From contig CALKZY010000018.1 in the NCBI GenBank assembly GCA_938002965.1, positions 124,001 through 188,000 of the forward strand: DNA of 64,000 nt, in the 5' to 3' direction. This DNA comes from an uncultured Acidimicrobiales bacterium. GTDB lineage: Bacteria; Actinomycetota; Acidimicrobiia; Acidimicrobiales; SZUA-35. The position numbers and the translations under genes were made by a program. The notes beneath the pieces were generated by a model, which was not told where the DNA came from, ran no database searches, and saw only the letters and a program-made list of their open reading frames with translations. The stretch's first letter is position 1, and every line of letters begins with the position of its first letter. This document shows positions 1 to 8,830 of this stretch, in pieces.

Positions 1-775
1 ACACGACATCACGGACCAAGCCAGCCAGCTCGGCAATCGAGTGCTCAACTCCCGAGCCGATATTGATATGCCCGGGCCCCTCAAAGCGCTGCATCAAGAA
101 GAGGCACGCATCGGCTAGGTCGTCGACGTACATAAAGTCACGGGTGGAGCTGCCCGAACCCCACAGCTCGATCCGATTGGAACCGTCCAGCTTCGCCTGA
201 TGAAATCGGCGAATTAGCGCTGGGATGACATGACTCGACTCCGGGTCAAAGTTGTCGCCGGGTCCGTACAAGTTGGTCGGCATCGCCGCCACGAACCGAC
301 ATCCGTACTGTTGACGGTAGAAGTCGCATAGGCGCATGCCGGCGATCTTGGCCAGGGAGTAGCCCTCGTTGGTTGGCTCCAACGGGCCGGTCAACAACGC
401 CTGCTCTGGAATTGGTTGGGGCGACTGCCGAGGGTAAACGCAGGCACTCCCGAGATACAGAAGCTTCTCAACCCCGTGGATCCGGCTCGCCTCAATCACA
501 TTGGCGTGAATCATCATGTTGTCGTAGAGGAACTCGGCCTGCCTGGTGGCGTTGGCTTTGATCCCACCGACGGTTCCGGCAGCCAGATAGACGTACTTCG
601 GTTGGTGTTGGGTAAACCACTGGTCTACGTCATCTTGACGGCGCAGGTCAAGGCGCCTTCGATCCTCGACAAGCACATTGTTGTGACCCGCCCGGAGTAG
701 AGCGCGGCAAATAGCCGAACCAACCAGACCCTGGTGGCCGGCAACATACACTGGTGCGTCGGCGTCGACAGTCAT
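1..775 (-). CDS. fcl: GDP-L-fucose synthase-like NAD-dependent epimerase/reductase (3' end cut by window edge)
   Basis: Read on the minus strand from the ATG at 775, the protein opens with a Rossmann motif (VAGHQGLVGSAICRAL) and runs unbroken off the window start. The SDR active site YSLAK is visible at about residue 140, after SACVYPRQSPQPIPE, which is characteristic of GDP-4-keto-6-deoxymannose epimerase/reductase. The family makes GDP-L-fucose in the cytosol for exopolysaccharide or glycoconjugate synthesis. About 258 residues are present of a usual 310-320. The polyprenyl sugar transferase at 8.8-10.3 kb is another surface-polysaccharide gene but is not in the same operon. The family call is firm; the exact nucleotide sugar is inferred. 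Confidence 0.85.
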   Translation of the reverse strand, partial: MTVDADAPVYVAGHQGLVGSAICRALLRAGHNNVLVEDRRRLDLRRQDDVDQWFTQHQPKYVYLAAGTVGGIKANATRQAEFLYDNMMIHANVIEASRIHGVEKLLYLGSACVYPRQSPQPIPEQALLTGPLEPTNEGYSLAKIAGMRLCDFYRQQYGCRFVAAMPTNLYGPGDNFDPESSHVIPALIRRFHQAKLDGSNRIELWGSGSSTRDFMYVDDLADACLFLMQRFEGPGHINIGSGVEHSIAELAGLVRDVV

Positions 776-969
776 GTAGGGATACCGTCCTCCGGTACCG
801 CCGGGTTGTGCGCATGACGTTGCCGCCGTCAGCCCGACCAACCATAGCGGCTTTAATCTGGCTCCGTTTGCATGGACTGTGTTTGTGGCCGATGTCCGTT
901 GGGGAGATACCCCAGCGGCCCAGACTCGCTGTGCGATCCCTCTTGCTTCGACCACTGAAGCGGCGTGAG
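776..969. other. Intergenic gap with no recognisable gene
   Basis: These 194 bases separate the epimerase start from the SpoIID stop. I see no conserved reading frame, tRNA-like fold or strong intrinsic terminator. It presumably holds the promoter of the epimerase gene on the minus strand. Confidence 0.4.
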
Positions 970-2916
970 CTAGGACTCTTCTACCGCTCCCAGCAAACGA
1001 TGGGCCAGGCGATCCGCCGCCGCCAGATCCCCCGCTTTGGCGATAATGGAGGCCGTTTCTGCCAGCTCGGAGCGAGAAGGTTCCTCATCCAGTATGCGCT
1101 GGTGAAGTGCCTGCGCCCGGGTCTTCTCTGACTCGGCCGACCGGAAGAAGCTGGCAGCGACTGAGCGACGAGAACTCGACCCTGTATCCAAAAGGCCGAC
1201 CCAGTGCCGACGTCCCGAATCCGCGGCCGGGCGGCCCAGAATCTTGTCGTACAGCGCCTCGACGAAGGCGTCATTCGTGCCACCGGCCCTGCGATAGAAC
1301 TCGGGTGAGGCGAAAAATGACGTGCCAACGCTGTCCACTCCGAACCCAGGTGAGGCGACAAGACGGCTGCGCCAATATGCCAAGCCCACCTCGGCCGGTG
1401 ATCGACCGAACGCCCGCCGGTAGAGATCTTGGACCAGGTCACCAGCGAAGTCTTCACCACGCACCAGATCGGAGACCAAACGCCGTCCGGCGTCGACCTG
1501 GTCGGCCCCGTAAGCCGACTGCCAGAGCTCCAGTTCGGCTGGCTCAGGCGAACGATCAGCAAGCCGATCGAAGAGCAACTCAATCTCGGCAAGCACTGCT
1601 TCATCGGAAACGTCCGACGTAGAAGTGTCGGAGTTGGTAGTAGCGGAAGTCGGGTCGAGGAACTCGACGTTGAACAGGTCTGACTTGAGCCCGAACGAAC
1701 GGCGGGCATCGTCCCCCGATATGGTCCTACTCCCCGACTCAAAGTCGAGTCGGAGCTCGACCACCCGGCCACCCCACGGCCCGGCACCGTTGCGGGCTGT
1801 AACCCCAGCCCCGGTTAGTGGGCCGAGGCCGTATCGCCCCTCAAGAGAGCTTGATGTCAATGAAGCAGACCACCGATGGTTCGGGTTGATGGAAACGTCA
1901 TCGCCGTCATCGACAACTGCCGGAAAGTCGCCTCCGGCCGTGTGGCCGCCGGTTGAGGACGAAAACTCAGTGCGGGCCACCGAACCGCTGTCGTAAAGCC
2001 TGACCATTCCAGCGGTAGCGGCAATGGCCGCATCGGTTCGCTCGTGCGTCGAGCCCCGAACCGATGAAGAACCCCGGGTGGTAAAACGACCGTCGTAGAC
2101 CTGACACCAAATCGTGTCGCAGGTGTCGGCCCAGGGCTGCCAGCGAGTGTCACCGGCCAAAGCATACGAACGGGCGGCCACCGACTGGGCCTCAAGGGCG
2201 GCCGATGACCAACTTGCCGGCATCTCATTGGGGACTACCCCACGAAGGTACTCTTCGATGGAGACCACGTTCACCGTGCGTTGGGCACCGCCGCTCACAA
2301 CTGTCCGCAGCTCCCCCCCGTACCACGTTGATTGGCTTGTTCCGCACACTCTCATCAACGTGCCAGGCTCGCCGCCAAAGCTGCCTGGAGGGCTGCCTCC
2401 AGGCAACGACCGCAGCGCCACAGCCGGGGTGGTTACCACCTGAGGATCGCTCCAGGGGCCAGCGCACGACATCGACGTCGAGATGGCAAAGCCCGATCCG
2501 GTATGTCGAACCCGAACGGCACCGGTCGCCACGTCGGCGATCGACGAGCCGGTGGCGTCAAAGACCCCAATGATCCCCGACGCAAGTGAAACGGTGGTCG
2601 CCCGTCCATGCATGAACTGGAGGTCTACCCGAACCCGGTTTGGGTCGAGCGACAAGTTCGAGGGAGGCGGCCCCTGGGAGGTGTTGCCATAGAAGTGATC
2701 GAGGATTTGATCCGATGACCAGCCTTGGTCCCGGGCATATCCCTCGGCACCGTACTGGCCAAGTCCCCGTCCGTGGCCCCAACCGCCACCTTCGATTTCC
2801 AAGACCGCTTCGTCTCCGGACGCCGACGCAACTCCAGCAGATAGCGGTATGACAACAGCCGAGGCCAGGGCCAGGCCAAGTGAGGCGCGGGCGAGCGCCG
2901 ATCGGAAACTCTTCAT
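970..2916 (-). CDS. Secreted SpoIID/LytB-domain cell-wall protein with C-terminal DUF4214 repeats
   Basis: A 648-residue protein starting at the ATG at 2916, which has a GGGTGAGG ribosome-binding site; an upstream in-frame start would run into the neighbouring gene. It has an N-terminal signal peptide (MKSFRSALARASLGLAL...AGVASA). Next comes the GGGWGHGRGLGQYGAEG motif, then the SpoIID core (VNVVSIEEYLRGVVPNEMP, SWSSAALEAQSVAARSYAL) with its likely catalytic Glu. The last ~200 residues carry DUF4214 units (PAEVGLAYWRSRL, GRPAADSGRRHW). SpoIID is a lytic transglycosylase acting on stem-peptide-free glycan strands in Bacillus; in non-sporulating actinobacteria the role is wall remodelling by inference. 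It follows the amidase gene with a 4-bp gap. Confidence 0.87.
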   Translation of the reverse strand: MKSFRSALARASLGLALASAVVIPLSAGVASASGDEAVLEIEGGGWGHGRGLGQYGAEGYARDQGWSSDQILDHFYGNTSQGPPPSNLSLDPNRVRVDLQFMHGRATTVSLASGIIGVFDATGSSIADVATGAVRVRHTGSGFAISTSMSCAGPWSDPQVVTTPAVALRSLPGGSPPGSFGGEPGTLMRVCGTSQSTWYGGELRTVVSGGAQRTVNVVSIEEYLRGVVPNEMPASWSSAALEAQSVAARSYALAGDTRWQPWADTCDTIWCQVYDGRFTTRGSSSVRGSTHERTDAAIAATAGMVRLYDSGSVARTEFSSSTGGHTAGGDFPAVVDDGDDVSINPNHRWSASLTSSSLEGRYGLGPLTGAGVTARNGAGPWGGRVVELRLDFESGSRTISGDDARRSFGLKSDLFNVEFLDPTSATTNSDTSTSDVSDEAVLAEIELLFDRLADRSPEPAELELWQSAYGADQVDAGRRLVSDLVRGEDFAGDLVQDLYRRAFGRSPAEVGLAYWRSRLVASPGFGVDSVGTSFFASPEFYRRAGGTNDAFVEALYDKILGRPAADSGRRHWVGLLDTGSSSRRSVAASFFRSAESEKTRAQALHQRILDEEPSRSELAETASIIAKAGDLAAADRLAHRLLGAVEES

Positions 2917-2920
2917 AACC

Positions 2921-5704
2921 TCACCCTTCGGCAACAATCCGATAAAACTCAGTACTGCTGGCAAGCTCGGCGGCCAGGTCCCCATCGTCGGCTGTGGTGA
3001 GAAGACGTGCTCCGTCGGTCAATTCGCTTGAATTCGGTGTCCGAGAGAGGATCTCGCCGTACAGCCGAACCGTCCTGTCCCGTCGTGACTCCAACGAACG
3101 ATAGAACTGGCCCGCCACACCGGCCGGTTGCAGCTGCCCACTGCCCAACAGTCCAGTCCAATACGCAAGCCCACCTTCAGCCGGTTCCCTGTCGAGCAAC
3201 GCTCGGAACAGGCGACGGACGAACTCATCGTTACTTCCGGCCGAACGGTAATACTCGGGTGATCCGTAGAACATTGTTCCCAACTGTTCGAAACTCATTC
3301 CGCCTGCCAAGCGACTCAGCCAATACTGTCGCCCAGTACCTGCTGGAGCCCGCCTCAGTACACGCTGGTAGACGTCGTCGACACGAGTACCGGCCCAGCC
3401 TGGACCGGCAACCAGTGGACTGATCACTTCGAGGCGGGTCGTTCCGATCTCCAGTTCGCGCACCGCCTCACTGATCTCGCCCGGAGGAGCCTGCCGACCT
3501 TCAAACAGCTGGTAGAGCGCACTGATGTACCGGGCGTCTTCACTAGACAAGAAGTTCTCATCAGCAACGAGGCCCAAAAGGGCCACGTCAACCACGTCGC
3601 CGAACGCCGACCGGGTGGAGACGGGTGTGAGAAGTCTGGCGTCACCAACCGGCCAGAGCTGTCCGAATTGGTCAAGCACCCAGGCCCCACCCTCGTCGGT
3701 TGAGGCGACTAATGCCTGCGCTTTGAGCGATGAGAGGTCAACCGACCCAAGCTCGAGGCCCTGACGTCGCGGTCCGGCCAAAACGTCCAAGAAGTGATGG
3801 CTGGACCGATGACCGCTCGGGCTGACAACATGAACCCGTCCGGAGTCGTCCAAGACCCAAACAGTCTCGGTTAAGGTCGGACCCGTCGGCGAATCGTCCT
3901 CAGGAGCGGGATAGGCCCGTTCATTGACCGCCACATCGACAAGTCGGGCGCCCTGCTCAAACGTCGCCTCGATCGTTGCGGCCTCCCCCACCGACAGGAG
4001 TCGACCAGACGCAGTGGCGACGTAGCCGCTACCCGATGAATTGAGGCTGAGCGCCACGGGACCACCGGCCCTAACCCCGACTGGGCCCAGAACCGGTGGA
4101 GCGCCACCGAGGTGGTGAATCACACCGTCTGAAGTCAAGACCCACACTCCACCAGCCTCAGCCACAGCAAGGTCGACTGGATTCACGCCTGGCGGGAGCC
4201 AAGCACTACCCACGGCCAGATCAACTGCGGTCCCAAACGGCGCCAGCGAGCCGTTGTCATAAAGCCGGTACCCGCCGCTTGCCCCACCGGCCACGGCGAT
4301 AACCTCACCAGTGATTTCAGTACCCGGGCCGGACCCAGTGAGGTCGTTGGTGGCTGCCCCGGCGGTCATCAGGCCGCCGTCCGAGGTTGATGTCACTACA
4401 GCCGGACCGTGCGTCGCATGGATCCACTGAGGACGATTGAAGATCGCATGGGAACCTTGCGCACGCTGAATACCTACACCCATAACGTGGACATGGGTGT
4501 AGCTCAGGTCACCGGGACAGCTGGTTACTCCTAGATCCCGGTGTCCAAGAATGGTTGGCACGTAGTGCCAGTCGGTTCCAGCCAGTCGCAGAGGTTCGGA
4601 ATCGGACCTGTTCCTCAGCCATGTGCGGCCGGTGGGATCAACCCCATGAGACGCTAGCTTCCAGGCCGCTACCCGCTGAACGGCGGATCGAGCCGCCGAG
4701 GCGGGCTCAACACCCGATCCGGCAGAGGTGGAGCCACTCTGGTGTTGGCCCAACAGCGCTACCCCAACTGTGGTCGTGTTGAAGCCGCGGGTATGGCCGC
4801 CGATGATCTGACCGCCGAGACTGCCCGATCGGCCTTCCCATATGGTGCCGAACCGGTCGACCACAAAGTTGTAGCCGATGTCGCACCATCCGTTGATGAC
4901 GGTGTGGGTGAAGTGAATGGCCCGCAGAATATCGTCGACCTGATCGGCCGCATAGTTGTTGGAAGTAACGGTGTGGTGAACCACCGCCGCACGTAGCGAC
5001 GATGCCGATCGAGGTCCCGACTCACAACCCTCGGTATCGGATGCCCATGTCCGCGTCGTCCAGGAACTCCGGGGACGAATCGCCGGAGCCTGTAGCAGCT
5101 GACGTACCGGGAGAAAGCGAACTGCCGTCGCAGCGGAGGCAGAGAAACCGCCGGACGGCCCCGCCCCTGGAAAGCCGGAGGACAGCGATCCGCTACGGTC
5201 ATCGGCGGGACCTGCGATGTCCTCGGCGCTGATCGAATGGACGGTCGGCGCCTCGAATGTTGGCGTTGGGTCTAGCGTCGCCCCTCGTCGACGTATCTCG
5301 AGACGATCGGCGGTGCCTCCGAGCCAGACAGGGCCAAACGACGGACTCCCATCAGGCTCACCGGGCGCATCGTGGTCAGGAGCCTCGTCAACCGGGGGCT
5401 CGACCGGCATCCACTCACCCCAGCCCGACCGAGTATGGAATCGCAACTCAACACCCGATTCGGTGATGTCGGACACCGCGACGGCAAGCGTCGATTCCGA
5501 CAGCGAGCGCTCGACCAGCATCACCTGGCCGGCCTCGACTTGGGCCACCGCCTTCGACTCGTCACCTAACAGCGCAAACGTTGCCACCGCCGCCACGAGC
5601 AGGAGTCCGGCTCTACGCCAGGGCGCGCCAGATTTTCGTCGGGCCCACGACGTAGGCCATCGTGAAGGCGGACGCGGTAGCGACCGCCCCGGAGGCGGGG
5701 ACAT
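2921..5704 (-). CDS. Secreted peptidoglycan-recognition (PGRP) N-acetylmuramoyl-L-alanine amidase with propeller-like middle and DUF4214 tail
   Basis: A 927-residue exported protein: the N-terminal hydrophobic segment RAGLLLVAAVATFALLG follows an Arg-rich stretch. The PGRP/amidase_2 domain in the first half shows zinc ligands in AAVVHHTVTSNNYAADQ, LGHRDLGVTSCPGDLSY, and the fold motif GWCDIGYNFVVDRFGTIWEGR. The middle (about 430-660) holds loosely repeated segments such as GGVWVLTSDGVIHHLGG that look like beta-propeller blades. The end carries DUF4214 units (RRAPAGTGRQYWLSRLAGG, PEYYRSAGSNDEFVRRLF). The family cuts the amide bond between muramic acid and the stem peptide. Its product, denuded glycan, is the SpoIID substrate, which fits the tight pairing with the downstream gene. 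A TTG at 5707 is an alternative start. Confidence 0.87.
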   Translation of the reverse strand: MSPPPGRSLPRPPSRWPTSWARRKSGAPWRRAGLLLVAAVATFALLGDESKAVAQVEAGQVMLVERSLSESTLAVAVSDITESGVELRFHTRSGWGEWMPVEPPVDEAPDHDAPGEPDGSPSFGPVWLGGTADRLEIRRRGATLDPTPTFEAPTVHSISAEDIAGPADDRSGSLSSGFPGAGPSGGFSASAATAVRFLPVRQLLQAPAIRPRSSWTTRTWASDTEGCESGPRSASSLRAAVVHHTVTSNNYAADQVDDILRAIHFTHTVINGWCDIGYNFVVDRFGTIWEGRSGSLGGQIIGGHTRGFNTTTVGVALLGQHQSGSTSAGSGVEPASAARSAVQRVAAWKLASHGVDPTGRTWLRNRSDSEPLRLAGTDWHYVPTILGHRDLGVTSCPGDLSYTHVHVMGVGIQRAQGSHAIFNRPQWIHATHGPAVVTSTSDGGLMTAGAATNDLTGSGPGTEITGEVIAVAGGASGGYRLYDNGSLAPFGTAVDLAVGSAWLPPGVNPVDLAVAEAGGVWVLTSDGVIHHLGGAPPVLGPVGVRAGGPVALSLNSSGSGYVATASGRLLSVGEAATIEATFEQGARLVDVAVNERAYPAPEDDSPTGPTLTETVWVLDDSGRVHVVSPSGHRSSHHFLDVLAGPRRQGLELGSVDLSSLKAQALVASTDEGGAWVLDQFGQLWPVGDARLLTPVSTRSAFGDVVDVALLGLVADENFLSSEDARYISALYQLFEGRQAPPGEISEAVRELEIGTTRLEVISPLVAGPGWAGTRVDDVYQRVLRRAPAGTGRQYWLSRLAGGMSFEQLGTMFYGSPEYYRSAGSNDEFVRRLFRALLDREPAEGGLAYWTGLLGSGQLQPAGVAGQFYRSLESRRDRTVRLYGEILSRTPNSSELTDGARLLTTADDGDLAAELASSTEFYRIVAEG

Positions 5705-5826
5705 CAACGGTATACGGCGGATGCGGTCAGGCTACCGTCGCCGCAACCTACCTGACTGAGTTGAAATCCCCGGGGCCCGCATTAAACGACCAGCAACGTG
5801 CAGCCGACGCCGACTACAAGTCTCCG

Positions 5827-6999
5827 CTATGGCGTCGCGTCGACAAGATGCGGCATGCAGAGGCCGTCTAGGTCGACGACCTCGATTCGGTGCCGGTTCT
5901 CGTAGGTCACCTGGTTCGCCGGATCAACCTCGACCTTGTACTCCCGAAATGCCAGCTCCAGAGCATCAAAGGTCAGCAGACGGCCGCGAAGCGAGTCTCC
6001 CAGATCGAGCAGTACCTTGATGGCCTCCAGGGCCTGAAGCGAGCCGATAATCCCCGGCAGGACGCCGAGCACCCCTGCCTCGGCGCAGCTTGGAGCCAGC
6101 TCCGCAGGCGGCGGCTTGGGCAACAAGTCTCGATAGGTAGGTCCCCGACGAGGATCAAAGATGGTGACTTGGCCTTCGAAGCGGAAGATCGACCCGTGAA
6201 CGACGGGGATTCCCAACTTCACCGACGCATCGTTCAACAAATACCGGCTGGGAAAGTTGTCGGCACCGTCGATGACCACGTCGAAGTCCTCCAGGATCCC
6301 TTCCACATTCGACGCCTCAAGACGCATGTCGAAGGTTCTGAAGGCGACATCGGGGTTGAGTGCCTTCAGCGTCTCGACCGCTGAGTCCACCTTCCGTTCA
6401 CCGATGCGATTCGTGTTATGGAGAACTTGGCGTTGAAGGTTCGAGCTGTCGACGACGTCCATGTCGACAATGCCAATCGTGCCGACTCCAGCGGCGGCCA
6501 AGTACAAGGCGGCCGGCGAGCCCAGGCCTCCCGCTCCGAGCAGCAGGACCTTCGACTCCAGCAATGTCTGTTGGCCCGCCTCACCTACTTCGGGCAACGA
6601 CAGGTGGCGGTTGTACCGGTTTCGCTGTTCGGCTGAAAGCACGGTGGGAATCTCCCATTGGCGCCCCTCGTCCTTCCAACGGTTGAACCCGCCGTCCATC
6701 GAGGCGACGCTTGTGTAGCCCAGCTCAGCTAGCGTCTTGGCCGCAAACGCCGAGCGGACGCCGCCTGCGCACATCACGACAAGGCTTTGGTCTTTGTCGC
6801 CAAGGCGGCCCTCGACCTGAGCCTCAAGGTTGCCTCGCGCAATGTGCACCGAGCCGGGCACGACACCCTGAGCGATCTCGTCGGGCTCGCGAACGTCTAG
6901 CAATAGAGCACCGCCTCCGATGAGTGTCTCGGCATCAGAAGGGTCAACCTCGTTGATCTCCGCCTTGGTGGCGGCCAACAGTTCTCGAAAAGCAGTCAC
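5827..6999 (-). CDS. Rhodanese-ThiF fusion, MoeB/MoeZ-like adenylyltransferase-sulfurtransferase
   Basis: A 390-residue cytosolic protein. Residues 20-115 are a rhodanese domain with active-site loop VVMCAGGVRS (Cys77). From residue 120 follows an E1-like ThiF/MoeB domain with the ATP-binding loop LLLGAGGLGSPAALYLAAAG (about 153-170), VDMDVVDSSNLQRQVLH, and the C-terminal PSCAEAGVLGVLPG. The CxxC zinc pairs of classical MoeB are absent, as in MoeZ-type proteins. The family adenylates and thiolates the C-terminus of small sulfur carriers (MoaD, ThiS, CysO) for molybdopterin, thiamine or cysteine synthesis. Domain order is reversed relative to MoeZ, where rhodanese is C-terminal. It lies 37 bp downstream of the sirtuin gene on the same strand. 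Which carrier it serves cannot be told. Confidence 0.88.
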   Translation of the reverse strand: MTAFRELLAATKAEINEVDPSDAETLIGGGALLLDVREPDEIAQGVVPGSVHIARGNLEAQVEGRLGDKDQSLVVMCAGGVRSAFAAKTLAELGYTSVASMDGGFNRWKDEGRQWEIPTVLSAEQRNRYNRHLSLPEVGEAGQQTLLESKVLLLGAGGLGSPAALYLAAAGVGTIGIVDMDVVDSSNLQRQVLHNTNRIGERKVDSAVETLKALNPDVAFRTFDMRLEASNVEGILEDFDVVIDGADNFPSRYLLNDASVKLGIPVVHGSIFRFEGQVTIFDPRRGPTYRDLLPKPPPAELAPSCAEAGVLGVLPGIIGSLQALEAIKVLLDLGDSLRGRLLTFDALELAFREYKVEVDPANQVTYENRHRIEVVDLDGLCMPHLVDATP

Positions 7000-7036
7000 G
7001 TAATCGCCTGTCCTCGCTCGACGTCTTCGGTGTGTG

Positions 7037-7852
7037 TCACGGTCCTTCGATCATGACCGGAAGCACGTCGCTTATCGAACCTCGCACCACGAGGTCGGCC
7101 AGATCGTCCATCTCCGTGGGTGAACCATTGACGATAACCACCCCTGCCCCGCCACGCTTGGCCATCGGCACCACGTTGGCGATCGGATACACACCAAGCG
7201 TGGTGCCGACCGCCAAGATCAGATCGCAGCTTTCGGCCGCTTCGCCCGCTCGGCTGAGATCGTCTTGAATCAGCGACTGACCGAAGCTGATGGTCGCCGA
7301 CTTCAACAAGCCGCCGCAGTTCGGGCAACCGGGGTCCTCCTCACCGGCTCGGACCCGGTCAAGCGCCACCTGCATGTCGGCCCGGTAATCACAAGCCAGG
7401 CACTGCACTTCGCGTACCGTGCCGTGGACCTCGACGATCTTTTGTGGGTCGGAGCCTGCAGCGTGATGGAGGCCGTCGACATTTTGAGTAATCAACAGCT
7501 GGAGTTTGCGCTGTCTCTCCAACCCAAGTAGTGCCCGATGACCAGGATTGGGTTCGGCAGCCCATACGGGGCTGTCTAGCCTGGTACGCCACGCCATTCG
7601 TCTGACCTCGGGGTCAGCCATGTAGTTCTGAATCGTTGCTGACTTCTCGGCCTTCGGGTTCTTAGTCCAAACGCCGTTGGGGCCCCGATAGTCGGGGATA
7701 CGGGAATCGGTCGAAATACCGGCGCCGGTCAGAACAACGATACGTCGCGAGTCGGTCAACATCCGCGCCGCCTCGACCAACGACTCGTGTTCTGACCACT
7801 GACCGGCCGAGGTCGAGTTGTTCGTGTTGGCATCCGAATCTGGTTGGTTCAT
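7037..7852 (-). CDS. cobB: Sir2-family NAD-dependent protein deacylase
   Basis: A 271-residue protein from the ATG at 7852; longer in-frame extensions lack family similarity. NAD-binding motifs are LTGAGISTDSRIPDYRG (41-57) and ITQNVDGLHH (121-130). The catalytic His is 143 in EVHGTV. Four zinc cysteines are visible: CLAC (151, 154) and CPNC (176, 179). The family removes acyl groups from protein lysines using NAD+, releasing nicotinamide and O-acyl-ADP-ribose. It usually controls acetyl-CoA synthetase and other metabolic enzymes. It is followed on the same strand by the rhodanese-ThiF gene, so the two are probably co-transcribed. The symbol is given for the family. Confidence 0.9.
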   Translation of the reverse strand: MNQPDSDANTNNSTSAGQWSEHESLVEAARMLTDSRRIVVLTGAGISTDSRIPDYRGPNGVWTKNPKAEKSATIQNYMADPEVRRMAWRTRLDSPVWAAEPNPGHRALLGLERQRKLQLLITQNVDGLHHAAGSDPQKIVEVHGTVREVQCLACDYRADMQVALDRVRAGEEDPGCPNCGGLLKSATISFGQSLIQDDLSRAGEAAESCDLILAVGTTLGVYPIANVVPMAKRGGAGVVIVNGSPTEMDDLADLVVRGSISDVLPVMIEGP

Positions 7853-8152
7853 GGTCTCCGTTCGAACTACGCGCCTACACAGGCGGCGGACAAGTTGCCT
7901 ACCTGCCTCTCCAGTACTAGCGTAGGTCACCTCTTCCCCGGATTCTTCCCCGGTTGGGTCGACTTCTACGTCGCCCCCGTCGACGACATAGTCGGCAGGA
8001 ACAACAGACGAACATCGGGCCAATGGCTGTGATGTGGTCAACAGGCGGGTTGTGGGCTTCGGCTCTTCGGCGTTTTTCCTGTTCCGGAAATTCGCTCGGC
8101 GACCTGGTTGGCAACGCCGCGAGCTTCCCGAAAAGTAGAAACGAGTACATCA

Positions 8153-8767
8153 GTGACAACAAACCCCAAATCCTCCGGCACCTCCGCCAGTGGTTCATCC
8201 CACGACGCGGCCAATAGCTCGGATATCCTGCCGGCTGGTCAAGCATCACAACGGTCGAGTCCACCCGATCCAGTATTTCCCGAGTCGAGCCTGCTGATCC
8301 GGTCGTGGCCCGACACCGTGTTGGACGAACTCGGGCACGACCCACGGTCGAACTACGCCGAGCGCTTCTGGGTCTGCGTCGTCGGGCCGTCGTGCTACCT
8401 GGCCCTCCGCCGGTTTGCCGAGCAACTCGACCGCCAACCGCAGGGCTTCGAAATCGCTACCGGTGACCTTGCTCTCGAACTCGGACTAGGGGCTAAAGGT
8501 GGCCGTCACGGCCCTATGTGGCGGGCCATCGAACGGGCCTGTCACTTTCGCCTGGCTCATCGTCAAGGTGCTCTGCTGGCGGTGCGGCGTCGGTTTCCTC
8601 CGCTTTCGAGTCGGCAGCTCAAGCGGATGCCGGATCACCTGGTAGCGGCCCACGATCAGTGGCAGGCTGAACGCCTTGCGCTGTCGAAGCGCAAGACCAT
8701 CGCCCTCCCCCACGAGGCATTGAGACCACGCAACGTTGCCAGCGCTCCGGGCGACCGGGCGGCATAG
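8153..8767 (+). CDS. Conserved actinobacterial protein of unknown function
   Basis: The conserved core runs from SYAERFWV-like text (NYAERFWVCVVGPSCYLALRRF) through LALELGLGAKGGRHGPMWRAIERACHF to RRRFPPLSSRQLKRMPDHLVAAHDQW. I recognise this as resembling a family of small proteins widespread in actinobacteria whose function I do not know. No transmembrane segment or catalytic motif is evident; the repeated Arg/His content suggests a nucleic-acid or partner-binding role, but this is speculation. Start is uncertain: a GTG at 8153 gives 204 residues and a TTG at 8108 gives 219, with no strong ribosome-binding site for either. It converges with the sugar transferase gene. Confidence 0.62.
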   Translation: MTTNPKSSGTSASGSSHDAANSSDILPAGQASQRSSPPDPVFPESSLLIRSWPDTVLDELGHDPRSNYAERFWVCVVGPSCYLALRRFAEQLDRQPQGFEIATGDLALELGLGAKGGRHGPMWRAIERACHFRLAHRQGALLAVRRRFPPLSSRQLKRMPDHLVAAHDQWQAERLALSKRKTIALPHEALRPRNVASAPGDRAA

Positions 8768-8790
8768 ACGACACAGCGTCTACCTGATGC

Positions 8791-8814
8791 GCCCGGGTTG
8801 CTGGACGCCCGGGC
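8791..8814. terminator. Hairpin between convergent genes
   Basis: A perfect 7-bp GC stem (GCCCGGG/CCCGGGC) with a 10-nt loop lies in the 63-bp gap between two convergent genes. No clear U-run follows on either strand, so it may be a weak bidirectional terminator. Confidence 0.45.
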
Positions 8815-8830
8815 CGTGTTGGCGTCGCTG

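Noticed and set aside
416-700. A plus-strand frame of 94 codons at the left edge.
   Set aside because: It lies antisense inside the GDP-fucose synthase-like gene, which has clear family motifs on the minus strand.
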